From the NCBI RefSeq assembly GCF_902506145.1, contig NZ_LR733520.1, positions 1,967,476 through 2,031,475 on the forward strand: a stretch of 64,000 nt of DNA. Reading direction: 5' to 3'. Source of the DNA: Burkholderia sp. 8Y. GTDB lineage: Bacteria; Pseudomonadota; Gammaproteobacteria; Burkholderiales; Burkholderiaceae. The notes below the pieces were generated by a model that worked only from the letters and a program-made list of their open reading frames with translations, was not told the origin of the DNA and made no database searches. The translations under genes and the position numbers were made by a program. Positions 1 through 8,852 of the stretch are shown in pieces; the stretch's first letter is position 1, and the number at the start of each line of letters is the position of its first letter.

Positions 1-569
1 CCCCGTATCGGCGCGAGTTGCTGCAACGCCTGCGCATTCCGTTCGATGTCGTTTCGCCCGATATCGAAGAAACGCCGCTCGCCAGCGAAACGCCCGACGC
101 CACGGCCGTGCGGCTTTCGATCGCGAAGGCGCGCGCCGCCGCGCAGCGCATGACGGACGCAGGCGGCGCGCTCGTGATCGGCTCCGATCAGGTCGCGACC
201 CTCGATGGCCGTCAGCTCGGCAAGCCGGGCACGCACGATAACGCCATCGCGCAGCTTCGGTCGATGCGCGGCCGCAGCGTCGAGTTTCATAGCGCGCTCG
301 CCCTCTTCGACGCGCGCACAGGCGACGTGCAATCCGCCGATATCGTCACGCGCGTGCGCTTTCGCGACTACTCCGACGCCGAAATCGAAGCCTATCTGCG
401 CGCCGAAACGCCTTACGACTGCGCGGGAAGCGCGAAGTCGGAGGGGCTCGGCATCGCGCTTCTGGACGCGATCGACTCCGACGACCCGACGGCGCTCATC
501 GGCCTGCCGCTCATCGCGCTGACAAAAATGCTGCGCGCCGCCGGCTTTCCTGTTCTGGGGGCGGCATGA
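1..569 (+). CDS. yceF: Maf/YceF-family nucleoside triphosphate pyrophosphatase (5' truncated)
   Basis: The reading frame is open to the left window edge (first complete codon at position 3), so the N-terminus, including the usual start of the nucleotide-binding loop, is missing. What remains begins PYRRELLQRL and continues with IPFDVVSPDIEET, a typical Maf-family N-terminal region. The GSDQV motif and following GKPGTHDNA segment are the Maf catalytic region, and GSDQV (rather than ADTVV) points to the YceF clade, which hydrolyses modified nucleotides such as 7-methyl-GTP. YceF also lies near rluC and rne in enterobacteria, which agrees with this locus. Its stop overlaps the start of the next gene in ATGA, so the two are probably translationally coupled. 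The family call is strong; the exact substrate is inferred. Confidence 0.88.
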   Translation, partial: PYRRELLQRLRIPFDVVSPDIEETPLASETPDATAVRLSIAKARAAAQRMTDAGGALVIGSDQVATLDGRQLGKPGTHDNAIAQLRSMRGRSVEFHSALALFDARTGDVQSADIVTRVRFRDYSDAEIEAYLRAETPYDCAGSAKSEGLGIALLDAIDSDDPTALIGLPLIALTKMLRAAGFPVLGAA

Positions 570-1285
570 GCGGCGTCCTGTATTTGATTCCCAACACGCT
601 TGGAGAAGGCGACACCGCGGCGCTCGCGTCCGTGCTTCCGGAGCCGGTGCGCGCGCGGGCTGCGGCGCTCGGCTACTACATCGGCGAAAACGCGAAGACC
701 ACGCGGGCGTTCCTGAAGAAAGTCGGCACCGAGCGGCCGATTCAGGAAATCGAGATACGCGAGCTGAACGTGAACACGCCGCGCGCCGAAATCGACCGGC
801 TGCTCGCGCCGATTCTCGCGGGCGCCGACGCGGGCCTCGTTTCGGAAGCGGGCTGTCCCGCCGTCGCCGATCCGGGCGCGCTGCTCGTGCGGCGAGCGCA
901 CGAACGCGGCGTGAAAGTGGTGCCGTTCGTCGGTCCGAGTTCGATCTTGCTGGCGCTGATGGCTTCGGGCATGAACGGCCAGAGTTTCGCGTTCAACGGC
1001 TATTTGCCGGTCGATGCCGCTGAGCGCGGCAAGCGCCTGCGCGAACTGGAACAGGTGTCGCGCAAGGCGAATCAGACGCAGATTTTCATCGAGACGCCGT
1101 ACCGTAACCGCGCGATGCTCGACACGCTCGTTGCGGCCTGTGCGCCTTCGACGCTCATTTGCGTGGCCGTCGATCTGACGCTGCCGGGCGAAACCATCGT
1201 CACGCGCACGGCAGCCGACTGGAAGAAAGGGGCCGCGCCGGACCTGCACAAGCGCCCAGCCATTTTCCTGCTGCTCGCGTCGTAA
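566..1285 (+). CDS. RsmI-like SAM-dependent methyltransferase (tetrapyrrole methylase fold)
   Basis: This 239-residue protein opens with GVLYLIPNTLGEGD and carries the glycine-rich SAM-binding segments VSEAGCPAVADPGA and PFVGPSSILLALMASG. It ends with the late motifs IFIETPYRNR and TLPGETIV. These are hallmarks of the tetrapyrrole-methylase superfamily, most like the RsmI branch that 2'-O-methylates C1402 of 16S rRNA. It is shorter than a full RsmI (about 280 residues), and many Burkholderia genomes carry such an RsmI-like paralogue in addition to true rsmI, so I do not assign rsmI itself. The start overlaps the upstream pyrophosphatase stop by 4 bp. The gene converges on the leftward S49 peptidase gene. 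Confidence 0.85.
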   Translation: MSGVLYLIPNTLGEGDTAALASVLPEPVRARAAALGYYIGENAKTTRAFLKKVGTERPIQEIEIRELNVNTPRAEIDRLLAPILAGADAGLVSEAGCPAVADPGALLVRRAHERGVKVVPFVGPSSILLALMASGMNGQSFAFNGYLPVDAAERGKRLRELEQVSRKANQTQIFIETPYRNRAMLDTLVAACAPSTLICVAVDLTLPGETIVTRTAADWKKGAAPDLHKRPAIFLLLAS

Positions 1286-1301
1286 GAACGCGTCGTAAGG
1301 A

Positions 1302-2270
1302 TCAGCGCAATTGCACCTTGCCGCCGAGCGTCAACGCGCGCACGGCGGCATCGCCCACGGAGGCGCCGAAGCGCCGCACCACGCGCGCGCTGATGCTTTC
1401 CTTCTGCGTGTAATCGACGATATCCGGCTGCTTGATGATCTCGCGCGCCACGTAGTTCGCGTCACCGAAGCCGTCCGCAAGGCCGAGCTGCACGCTTTTC
1501 TCGCCAGTCCAGAACATGCCGGAGAAGAGGTCCGGATCGTCCTTCAGACGCTTGCCGCGACCCTGCTTCACCGCATCGATGAACTGCGTGTGAATTTCGT
1601 CGAGCATCGCCTGTGCGTGCGCGGTCATCTGCGGCGTTTCGGGCGAAAACGGATCGAACGCGCCCTTGTTCGCGCCCGACGTGTGCATGCGGCGCTGGAT
1701 GCCGAGCTTGTCCATCAGGCCGGTGAAGCCGAAACCGTCCATCAGCACGCCGATCGACCCGACAATGCTCGCGCGATCCACATAAATTCGATCGGCCGCC
1801 GCCGCGACGTAATAGCCGCCCGACGCGCACATGTCGTCGACGACCACGTACAGCGGCGTCTTCGGATATTTCGCGCGCAGCCGGCGAATCTCGCGATTGA
1901 TGATGCCCGCCTGCACCGGACTGCCGCCCGGACTATTGATGCGCAGAATCACGCCGGCGGTGCCGTCGTCTTCGAACGCACTTTCCAGCGCGCCGTCGAT
2001 GTTGTCGGCGCTGGCGTCGCCGTTCGCCGAGATTTCGCCCTGGAGGTCGATCAGCGCCGTGTGCTTGCCGGATTTGGCGACGTGATCGCCGGTGAAATCG
2101 AACACGCCCCACGCGATCAGCGCGAGCACCGCAAGGAAGACGAAGCGAAAGAAGATGCGCCAGCGGCGCGCGGCGCGTTGCTCGCGAATGGCGGCCAGCG
2201 CGACACGTTCGAGCGCGTCGCGCTCCCAGTTGTCGTTGCCGTGCGGGTTGGGCGAAAGGTTATCGGACAT
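1302..2270 (-). CDS. S49 family (SppA-like) membrane serine peptidase
   Basis: A 322-residue protein with one N-terminal transmembrane helix at about residues 38-57 after a charged cytoplasmic tail. The fold motifs follow in order: INSPGGSPVQAG at about 112-122, DMCASGGYYVA with the probable nucleophile Ser150, and SGANKGAFDPFSP with the probable general base Lys202. This Ser/Lys dyad is that of signal peptide peptidase A, which clears cleaved signal peptides and degrades membrane-associated proteins in the periplasm. The length matches the short single-domain SohB/SppA36 type, not the 600-residue tandem SppA. It is the last gene of a leftward set with rluC, a HAD phosphatase and a Rieske protein, separated from the latter by about 48 bp. 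Confidence 0.92.
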   Translation of the reverse strand: MSDNLSPNPHGNDNWERDALERVALAAIREQRAARRWRIFFRFVFLAVLALIAWGVFDFTGDHVAKSGKHTALIDLQGEISANGDASADNIDGALESAFEDDGTAGVILRINSPGGSPVQAGIINREIRRLRAKYPKTPLYVVVDDMCASGGYYVAAAADRIYVDRASIVGSIGVLMDGFGFTGLMDKLGIQRRMHTSGANKGAFDPFSPETPQMTAHAQAMLDEIHTQFIDAVKQGRGKRLKDDPDLFSGMFWTGEKSVQLGLADGFGDANYVAREIIKQPDIVDYTQKESISARVVRRFGASVGDAAVRALTLGGKVQLR

Positions 2271-2318
2271 GCGTGATCTTCCGGGCGTGCAGCCGCGTCA
2301 AGGGATAGAAAGGGGAAA

Positions 2319-2705
2319 TCAGGCGGGCCGAAGCGCGTCGTCGGGCAGCCAGAAGACCGCGCGGCCTTCCGGCGTCTCGCGCTCCTCGACCGCGACAGGC
2401 CGAAGCCGCGCGCCGCGGCACGGGCCGCCGACGCACTTGCCGGTGTCCGGCTCGTAGATCGCGCCGTGCGTCGCGCACATCAAGTATAGGCCCGAGCTTT
2501 CGAAGAACTGGCCCGCGGCCCAGTCGAGTTCCATCGGCACGTGCGCGCAGCGGTTCAGATAGCCGTACGGCTTGCCGTCGTAGCGGACGAAGAACACGAC
2601 CGCCTCGCCGCCCGCGTCCTGCGCGTCGAGCCGGACGCCCGCGCCGCCGTCGACGAGTTCGTCCGACGCACAGACGCGCACCGCTTCCCGTGTCGGCTCG
2701 CTCAT
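2319..2705 (-). CDS. Rieske [2Fe-2S] domain protein
   Basis: A 128-residue single-domain protein with the two Rieske cluster-binding boxes: CAH (in LNRCAHVPMELDW) and CATHG (in LYLMCATHGAIYEP). These supply two cysteines and two histidines to a [2Fe-2S] cluster. The trailing GKCVGGPC segment is typical of soluble Rieske ferredoxins of the NirD/dioxygenase-ferredoxin group. There is no transmembrane helix, so it is probably a cytoplasmic electron carrier. The start codon overlaps the stop of the upstream HAD phosphatase gene by 4 bp, so the two are likely co-translated. Its redox partner is unknown, and nothing in the operon is an obvious oxygenase. Confidence 0.9.
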   Translation of the reverse strand: MSEPTREAVRVCASDELVDGGAGVRLDAQDAGGEAVVFFVRYDGKPYGYLNRCAHVPMELDWAAGQFFESSGLYLMCATHGAIYEPDTGKCVGGPCRGARLRPVAVEERETPEGRAVFWLPDDALRPA

Positions 2706-3361
2706 GCGTGTTCCCTGAGCCAGCCGGCGAGCGACGCGACGCTATCCGCGCAGAAACGCGGCTGCAACGCGGTGAGCGAATTCGCCGGATGCGCGCCGTA
2801 CGCGACGCCCACGCCCGCCGCGCCCGCGTTGATCGCCATTTGCAGGTCGTGCGTGGTGTCGCCGATCATCAGCGTGCGGGACAAGTCCTGCCCCAGTTCG
2901 CGCGTAAGTTCCTGAAGCATCGCGGGATGCGGCTTCGAGAAGGTTTCGTCGGCGCAGCGCGTGCCGTCGAAAAGGCTCGTCAACCGCGACTGATCGAGCG
3001 CCCGGTTCAGCCCGACGCGGCTCTTGCCCGTCGCGACCGCCAAAAAATAGCCCTCGTCGCGCAATTCCTGAAGCAGTTCGCGCACACCGGCGAAAAGTTC
3101 GGTCTGCTGACCCATCGTCAGAAAATGGAAGCGATACCGCTCCGCGAGGCGCGGATAGTCCTTCGAATCGAGCGTCGGCGCGCAGATTTGCAGCGCGTCC
3201 TTCAGGCCGAGGCCGATCACGTAACTCGCGGATTCGTCGGCGGGAACGGGCAGGCCGAGATCGCGGCAGGCAGCCTGAATGCTCCGCGTGATATGGACGG
3301 TCGAGTCCATCAGTGTGCCGTCCCAGTCGAAAACGATCAGATCGAATTGCTGCCGCGCCAT
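2702..3361 (-). CDS. HAD-IA family hydrolase, phosphoglycolate phosphatase-like
   Basis: The 219-residue protein has the HAD catalytic signature FDWDGTLMDS with nucleophile Asp12 and acid/base Asp14. It has a helical cap in the first third, a motif II/III region around AVATGKSRVGLNRAL, and motif IV in LMIGDTTHDLQMA. Subfamily IA members with this layout dephosphorylate small phosphorylated metabolites such as 2-phosphoglycolate. Substrate cannot be read from sequence. The gene begins directly after the rluC stop (1 bp apart) and its stop overlaps the Rieske start, so it sits inside one leftward transcription unit. Confidence 0.9.
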   Translation of the reverse strand: MARQQFDLIVFDWDGTLMDSTVHITRSIQAACRDLGLPVPADESASYVIGLGLKDALQICAPTLDSKDYPRLAERYRFHFLTMGQQTELFAGVRELLQELRDEGYFLAVATGKSRVGLNRALDQSRLTSLFDGTRCADETFSKPHPAMLQELTRELGQDLSRTLMIGDTTHDLQMAINAGAAGVGVAYGAHPANSLTALQPRFCADSVASLAGWLREHA

Positions 3362-4357
3362 TTATGTCTCTCGGTTTTTGAGTTGTTCGATGAAGCGCCT
3401 GCACTCGGCTGGCAGCGGCGCTTCGAACTGCAGCGGCGCGCCCGTCGCGGGATGCGTGATTTTTAGTCGATATGCGTGCAAAAACATGCGCTTGAGCGAA
3501 GGCATCGCCTTCGGGCGCGCGAGTTCCTTGTTCAGCGCGAAGTCGCCGTATTTGGCGTCGCCCGCAATCGGCAGGCCGATGCTTTGCATGTGGACGCGAA
3601 TCTGGTGCGTGCGGCCGGTCTTGAGTTCGGCTTCGACCCACGCGTAGTCCGGCCAGCGTTCGATCAGATTGAACACCGTATGCGACGCGAGCCCGTTTTC
3701 CTGAATACGCACGCGCCGCTCGCCGTCCGCCGCCACATATTTGTGCAGCGGCGCCTTGACGATGCGCCGCCGGCCCCAGTCGTTCTGCCAGTCGCCGTGG
3801 CCGAGCGCGTAATACCGCTTGTCGACGCGGTTCTCGCGAATTTGCTCGTGCAGATTCACGAGCGCAGCGCGCTTTTTCGCGAGCATGAGCACGCCCGACG
3901 TTTCCCGGTCCAGCCGATGCACCAGTTCCAGAAACTTCGCCTGCGGCCGCGCATTGCGCAACTGCTCGATGACGCCGAACGCCACGCCGCTGCCGCCGTG
4001 CACCGCGACGCCCGAGGGTTTGTCGATGACGATCAGGTGGTCGTCCTCGAAAATGATCGGGAATTCGGCGGCGGGCGCGTTCGACGACACGGGCGCTTCG
4101 TCGGCTTGCGCGGTGCGAATGGGCGGCACGCGCACGAGATCGCCCAGTTCCAGCCGGTACGCGGCGTCGATGCGGCCCTTGTTCACCCGCACTTCGCCGC
4201 TGCGGAGAATCCGGTAAATATGGCTTTTCGGCACGCCCTTGCAGACGCGCAACAGGAAATTGTCGATGCGCTGCCCGGCAGCGGTTTCATCGACTTCGAT
4301 CATCGACGTGCGCTCGCTTGCAACTTGTTTATGGGATGTTTTGCCTAACTCATTCAT
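3362..4357 (-). CDS. rluC: 23S rRNA pseudouridine synthase, RluC type
   Basis: The product (331 residues) has an N-terminal S4 RNA-binding domain at about 28-80, containing AGQRIDNFLLR and the conserved KGVPKSHIYRILRSGEVRVNK region. The RluA-family catalytic domain has the active-site box HRLDRETSGVLML, with catalytic Asp150, and later GRTHQIRVHMQSIG. RluC converts U955, U2504 and U2580 of 23S rRNA in E. coli. Pairing with rne in divergent orientation is the classical rne-rluC arrangement. I use the upstream ATG at 4357; an internal Met at residue 19 is a possible alternative start. The first codons overlap the -35 element of the rightward rne promoter candidate. Confidence 0.95.
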   Translation of the reverse strand: MNELGKTSHKQVASERTSMIEVDETAAGQRIDNFLLRVCKGVPKSHIYRILRSGEVRVNKGRIDAAYRLELGDLVRVPPIRTAQADEAPVSSNAPAAEFPIIFEDDHLIVIDKPSGVAVHGGSGVAFGVIEQLRNARPQAKFLELVHRLDRETSGVLMLAKKRAALVNLHEQIRENRVDKRYYALGHGDWQNDWGRRRIVKAPLHKYVAADGERRVRIQENGLASHTVFNLIERWPDYAWVEAELKTGRTHQIRVHMQSIGLPIAGDAKYGDFALNKELARPKAMPSLKRMFLHAYRLKITHPATGAPLQFEAPLPAECRRFIEQLKNRET

Positions 4358-4369
4358 TCTGAATATAAT
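4341..4369 (+). promoter_or_regulatory. sigma-70 promoter candidate for rne
   Basis: TTGCCT at 4341-4346 and TATAAT at 4364-4369 are separated by exactly 17 bp, pointing right towards rne. Transcription would start near 4376, leaving an untranslated leader of about 876 nt. The -35 element overlaps the first codons of the divergent rluC gene. The -10 is a perfect consensus match. Confidence 0.6.
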
Positions 4370-4375
4370 TTGCGA

Positions 4376-5251
4376 GCAGCCTGAAAAGGCCGGACTCGAC
4401 TCAGTTACCCATGAGGAGCTACGGCGCGATTCATCAGACTGTACAGGTGCAAGCGATAAACCGTTATTTTACTTGCGCCCAGGGCCGGTTGCTCGCCCGG
4501 AAAATCGAGCAACGAGTTGCACGCACGGCGAGATCACCGGCAGGGACGGAGCCCACAGGCGCGTTCGGTCGGGTCGATCGCCGATCGGTAACGGATTTTT
4601 GGTCAAAAAGAATTTCATCGGCGAGAACCGACGGCGTCCGGCGTTAAACCGGCCGCCCGCCCGATTCAGCCCTGCCATCGAGCGAGGGTTAAGAGGGCAC
4701 ATCGAGGCTCGCCGATTTGCGAACAACGGCGACGCATCTCGCTGCTGCGCTGATTCCTGCGAAGCGCGAGACGCGAAAAAAACGCCGCAACGAGGCGAGA
4801 CACGGCAAGCAGGCGGGAGCACGTAGCCCGCTGCTGCCGGCGCGGCCCGTCCGCGATAACGAAGATCGGTAACGAAGCATCGCGCCGGTTCGCGCGACAC
4901 CGCTCTTCCTTTCGCGGACGCCGTCGGGAGGGAAAGGCTCTGTTGAAAGAGCGCAGTGGCTTCGGCGCGTCCATTTTGAGACGCGGAAAGCCCCGCGCCG
5001 CCGTTCGTCCTTGCCACGGGCCGCATCGCCTCTGCGCGCTGCCGTTGTCGCATGTGCCCCATGGCCCGGCCGCCGCGTTCGTCGGCCCTAAGCCAGCTTT
5101 CGGCAATTCTCCCGCCTAGAATCCGCTCCGGCGTGCTTTTGTGACAACACAAAAAGCGTGGCACGCCCACCCTCCCGCTTCGCGCGCCGATGTTCGAATC
5201 CGCGCCGATTCGCCAGACGAGGAAGGGTCAAAGCCGCTCTGGAGCCGTTCA
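4376..5251 (+). other. Long gene-free leader upstream of rne (probable 5' UTR)
   Basis: No convincing gene lies between the rluC start and the rne ATG. In E. coli the rne mRNA has a long 5' UTR (about 360 nt) through which RNase E represses its own synthesis. This region could play the same part but is more than twice as long. It contains U-rich single-strand candidates such as CCGTTATTTTAC near 4460 and GGATTTTTGG near 4597, the kind of sites RNase E cuts. It also contains a short CTGTACAG palindrome near 4439. I cannot fold the region here, so specific hairpins are not claimed. Confidence 0.45.
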
Positions 5252-8200
5252 ATGAAACGCATGCTGTTCAATGCGACGCAGCAAGAAGAACTGCGCGTCG
5301 CCATCGTCGATGGCCAGAAGCTCATCGACATCGACATCGAAACCGCCGGGCGCGAACAGCGCAAAGGCAACATCTACAAGGGAGTCGTCACCCGCATCGA
5401 GCCGTCGCTCGAAGCCTGCTTCGTCAACTACGGCGAAGACCGCCACGGCTTTTTGCCGTTCAAGGAAGTCGCCCGCCAGTATTTCCGCGACGGCGTCGAG
5501 ATGCGCTCCGCGCGCATTCAAGACGCGCTCCGCGAAGGCCAGGAACTCATCGTTCAGGTCGAAAAGGAAGAGCGCGGCAACAAGGGCGCGGCGCTGACCA
5601 CGTTCATTTCGCTGGCCGGCCGCTATCTCGTCCTGATGCCGAACAATCCGCGCGGCGGCGGCGTGTCGCGCCGGATCGAAGGCGACGAGCGGCAGGAACT
5701 GCGCGAAACCATGGCGCAGCTCGAATTGCCGGAAGGCATGAGCATCATCGCGCGCACGGCGGGTATCGGCCGTTCGGCGGAAGAGCTCCAGTGGGACCTG
5801 AACTACCTGATGCAACTGTGGCGCGCGATCGAAGCCGCGTCGCAGAGCGGCGTCGCTGGCCAGCCGATGCTCATCTATCTCGAATCGAGCCTCGTCATCC
5901 GCGCGATTCGCGACTACTTCCAGCCGGATATCGGCGAAATTCTCATCGATACGACCGAAATCCATGATCAGGCGCGCGCCTTCATGGATATCGTGATGCC
6001 CGACAACCTGCAAAAGGTGAAGCGGTATCACGACGACGTGCCGCTCTTCTCGCGCTTCCAGATCGAGCATCAGATCGAGACGGCGTACTCGCGCACGGTG
6101 CCGCTGCCCTCGGGCGGCGCGATCGTGATCGACCACACCGAGGCGCTCGTCGCCATCGACGTGAACTCGGCGCGCGCCACCAAGGGCGCGGATATCGAGG
6201 AAACCGCGACGCGCACCAATCTCGAAGCCGCCGACGAAGTCGCACGCCAGCTTCGTCTGCGCGATCTGGGCGGCCTGATCGTGATCGACTTCATCGACAT
6301 GGAGTCGGCCAAAAGCCAGCGCGAAGTCGAGCAGCGTCTGAAAGACGCGCTCAAGCACGACCGTGCCCGCGTGCAAATGGGCAAGATCTCGCGCTTCGGT
6401 TTGATGGAACTGTCGCGTCAGCGTCTGCGTCCGGCGCTGTCGGAAGGCAGCCACGTGACCTGCCCGCGCTGTAACGGCACGGGCCATATCCGCGATACCG
6501 AATCGTCCGCGCTGCAAGTGCTGCGGATCATTCAGGAAGAAGCGATGAAGGAAAACACCGCGGCAATTCATTGCCAGGTGCCGGTCGAAGTCACCGCCTT
6601 CCTGCTGAACGAAAAACGCTCGGAAATCAACAAGATCGAGTCGCGCTTCAAGGTCAACGTCGTTCTGATTCCGAACAAGCATCTGGAGACGCCGCATTAC
6701 AAGCTGGAACGTCTGCGCCACGATGACGCGCGTCTGGACGAACCGCGCGCCTCGTGGAAGATGGCCGTCGAAGCGGCGAGCGAACTGGAATCCGAAACCG
6801 GCTACAGCAAGCGCGCCGAGGAAGTGAAGCCGAAGCAGGAAGCGGCGGTCAAGGGCATCACGCCCGAGAAGCCGGCGCCGAGCGCGCCGGTGAAGCCCGC
6901 GCCCGTCGAGGCCGCGCCTGCCCCGGCTCCGGTGGCCGTGCCGGCGAGCGGCGGTTTCATCGCGTGGATCAAGAATCTGTTTGGCATTCAGCCGGAAGTG
7001 AAGCCGGCGCCGGCGCCCGTCGAAGCGCAACCGGCGGCGCGTCCGCAGCGCGAGCGCACCGAGCGCGGCGAACGCGCGGGCGGCGGCGACCGCAACCGCA
7101 ATCGTCGCGGTGGCGCGGGCCGTGAAGGCGCGGCCGCCAACGGCGCGGCGCTCGGCGGCAACGGGGCGGGCCGTCAGCCTGCGCGTCGGGAAGATCGCGA
7201 AGCGCGTGGCACACGTGAAGGCCGTGAGCCGCGTGAGGGACGCGAAGGACGCGAAGGCCGCGAACTGCGTGAAGCACGGGAACCGCGCGAGGCACGTGAG
7301 CCGCGTGAAGCACGTGAGCCGCGCGAGACCCGCGAAGCGCGCGAGCCGCGCGAGCCGCGTGAGACGCGCGAGGCACGGGAGCCGCGTGAACCGCGCGATC
7401 GCGGTCAGGAGCGTGGCGCCGAGCGTGCGCCGCGTCCGGAAGCCGCCGAGCGTCAGGAACGCCGCGAGCGTCCGGATAGGGTCGAGCGTGCCGAACGCGC
7501 TGATCGCGGCGAACGCGCCGACCGCGGCGAACGCGCGGAACGGACGGAGCGTGCGGAACGCCCCGAGCGCGCGGAGCGCGGCGAGCGCCGCAAGCCGCAG
7601 CCGGAAGCCGCCGTCGAGGCATTGACGCAAGGTGAAACGGTGGCATCGGAAATTGCGGATACCACGCCGCTCGATGCCGATGTGCCGCAGCAAGACATCG
7701 ACGCCCTCTCCGCCGATCAGGCCGCAGCCGCACGCGAAGGCGAAGAGCGCCGCCGCCGCCGTCGTGGCCGCCGTGGCGGCCGTCGCGATCGCGATGAGGA
7801 AGGCATGACCGTCAACCACGCCGCCGATGTCGCGGAAGCCGAAGGCGCAGCGGAAAGCACGTCGGCGCAGGCCGGTGTCTTCGACGCCGAAGCCGCGCAG
7901 GAAGCCGCCGCGCGCCGCGAAACGCGCCCGGGCGCCGTCGAAGCCGAGCCGGTCGCGGAACGCCGCGAAGCGAAGCCACAGGAAGCCGCGCCGGTGGCCG
8001 TGCAAGCCGCGCCCGCGCAGCCTCTGGAAGCCGCGCCAGCCGAGCCGTCGGAAGCCAAGGAAGAAGTGAAGGTCGAAGCGAAGGTCGAAGCGAAGGCGGA
8101 TGCCCAGCCCGCGCCCGATATCTTCGCGAAGCCCGCTGCGGCGCCGGCCGTCGAGAACCCGTTCGGGTCGTCGCCGAAGGTTGCGGAAACGAAGCCTGCC

Positions 8201-8665
8201 GATCCGTTCGCGCCGGTGGTTGCGCACGAGCCGAAGCCTGCCGAAGCCGCGACTACCAGCGAAACGGTAGCGGAAGCCGCTGAAATCTCCGAGCCGGTGA
8301 AAACCGCCGCGATCGCTTCGACGCCGGCTGCAACCGCCGTCGAGCCGATTCAGACGGAAGCCGCGCCGGTCGCGAAGCCCGAAGTGACGACGCAGCCGTC
8401 GGCCCCGGTCGTTTCGGAGCTGGTGAAGCCTGCCGCGACGCGACCGACGCCCGCTGCATCGTCTACGGGAACGGAAGGCTTGAAGCCGATGCTCGACACC
8501 GCCGGCCTCGTCTGGGTGAACACGGACGCCGACAAGCTGCGCGCGGCCGACGCCGCCGCCGCACAGGAACCCGCGCCGGTTCGCGTGCCGCGCGAGCGCA
8601 AGCCGCTTCCGCCGGTCGACGCCGCGCCGATGCAGCAGGTGGAAACCGGCAAGAGCGCGCATTGA
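5252..8665 (+). CDS. rne: Ribonuclease E (endoribonuclease, degradosome scaffold)
   Basis: The 1137-residue product starts MKRMLFNATQ. This ATG is chosen over the longer frame beginning at 5141 because MKRMLFNATQ is the conserved RNase E/G N-terminus. The catalytic half contains an S1 domain and 5'-sensor, then the DNase I-like domain with catalytic Asp303 (AIDVNSAR) and Asp346 (VIDFIDM). The Zn-link follows at Cys404/Cys407 (CPRCNGTG), numbered exactly as in E. coli. After about residue 520 the protein becomes a low-complexity tail: Pro/Ala linkers, a short FIAWIKNLFG segment suggestive of a membrane-binding amphipathic helix, a long Arg/Glu repeat tract, an Arg cluster RRRRRRGRRGGRR, and an Ala/Glu/Pro-rich end. 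The tail would scaffold a degradosome and bind RNA. Confidence 0.97.
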   Translation: MKRMLFNATQQEELRVAIVDGQKLIDIDIETAGREQRKGNIYKGVVTRIEPSLEACFVNYGEDRHGFLPFKEVARQYFRDGVEMRSARIQDALREGQELIVQVEKEERGNKGAALTTFISLAGRYLVLMPNNPRGGGVSRRIEGDERQELRETMAQLELPEGMSIIARTAGIGRSAEELQWDLNYLMQLWRAIEAASQSGVAGQPMLIYLESSLVIRAIRDYFQPDIGEILIDTTEIHDQARAFMDIVMPDNLQKVKRYHDDVPLFSRFQIEHQIETAYSRTVPLPSGGAIVIDHTEALVAIDVNSARATKGADIEETATRTNLEAADEVARQLRLRDLGGLIVIDFIDMESAKSQREVEQRLKDALKHDRARVQMGKISRFGLMELSRQRLRPALSEGSHVTCPRCNGTGHIRDTESSALQVLRIIQEEAMKENTAAIHCQVPVEVTAFLLNEKRSEINKIESRFKVNVVLIPNKHLETPHYKLERLRHDDARLDEPRASWKMAVEAASELESETGYSKRAEEVKPKQEAAVKGITPEKPAPSAPVKPAPVEAAPAPAPVAVPASGGFIAWIKNLFGIQPEVKPAPAPVEAQPAARPQRERTERGERAGGGDRNRNRRGGAGREGAAANGAALGGNGAGRQPARREDREARGTREGREPREGREGREGRELREAREPREAREPREAREPRETREAREPREPRETREAREPREPRDRGQERGAERAPRPEAAERQERRERPDRVERAERADRGERADRGERAERTERAERPERAERGERRKPQPEAAVEALTQGETVASEIADTTPLDADVPQQDIDALSADQAAAAREGEERRRRRRGRRGGRRDRDEEGMTVNHAADVAEAEGAAESTSAQAGVFDAEAAQEAAARRETRPGAVEAEPVAERREAKPQEAAPVAVQAAPAQPLEAAPAEPSEAKEEVKVEAKVEAKADAQPAPDIFAKPAAAPAVENPFGSSPKVAETKPADPFAPVVAHEPKPAEAATTSETVAEAAEISEPVKTAAIASTPAATAVEPIQTEAAPVAKPEVTTQPSAPVVSELVKPAATRPTPAASSTGTEGLKPMLDTAGLVWVNTDADKLRAADAAAAQEPAPVRVPRERKPLPPVDAAPMQQVETGKSAH
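7190..7580 (+). repeat. In-frame degenerate repeats coding the RNase E Arg/Glu tract
   Basis: Within rne the DNA repeats short units coding REAREPRE, REPRETRE and RAERADRGERA. The repeats are imperfect at the third codon position, so selection seems to act on the protein, not the DNA. The tract alternates Arg and Glu/Asp almost without hydrophobic residues and is probably a disordered RNA- or protein-binding segment. Unit number is likely to vary between strains. Confidence 0.8.
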
Positions 8666-8710
8666 CCGGATCGCGCGGCGCCCAAGGGCCGCGCAACGAA
8701 GTCTGCCAAA

Positions 8711-8745
8711 CGCCATCGACGCCAAGTCGATGGCGTTTTTCTTTT
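8711..8745 (+). terminator. Rho-independent terminator of rne
   Basis: A perfect 10-bp stem CGCCATCGAC / GTCGATGGCG closes a 5-nt loop GCCAA and runs into TTTTTCTTTT. It begins 46 bp after the rne stop codon. Confidence 0.93.
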
Positions 8746-8852
8746 GGCACTAGTGGAAAGCCCGGTCCGCCGAGCCTTGTCATGGCCGGCCGGACTGGCG
8801 CGCTTCCGCTAAAATGGGCTGATTGCCTATCCGACCGAAGCCCTGAGCAGCC

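Noticed and set aside
413..1249. 278-codon minus-strand frame over the pyrophosphatase and methyltransferase genes
   Set aside because: It overlaps two well-supported genes, and its Arg/His-rich composition is typical of shadow frames here.
4439..4446. CTGTACAG in the rne leader as a LexA half-palindrome
   Set aside because: The arms touch each other and lack the 8-bp spacing of LexA boxes.
4411..4647. 78-codon frame in the rne leader
   Set aside because: No clear Shine-Dalgarno site, an Arg-rich end and no recognisable domain; more likely untranslated leader.
5249..8725. A 1158-codon open frame antisense to rne
   Set aside because: The frame is a by-product of GC-rich codons in rne; its translation is rich in Arg, Leu and Phe and resembles no protein family, whereas the sense frame is unmistakably RNase E.
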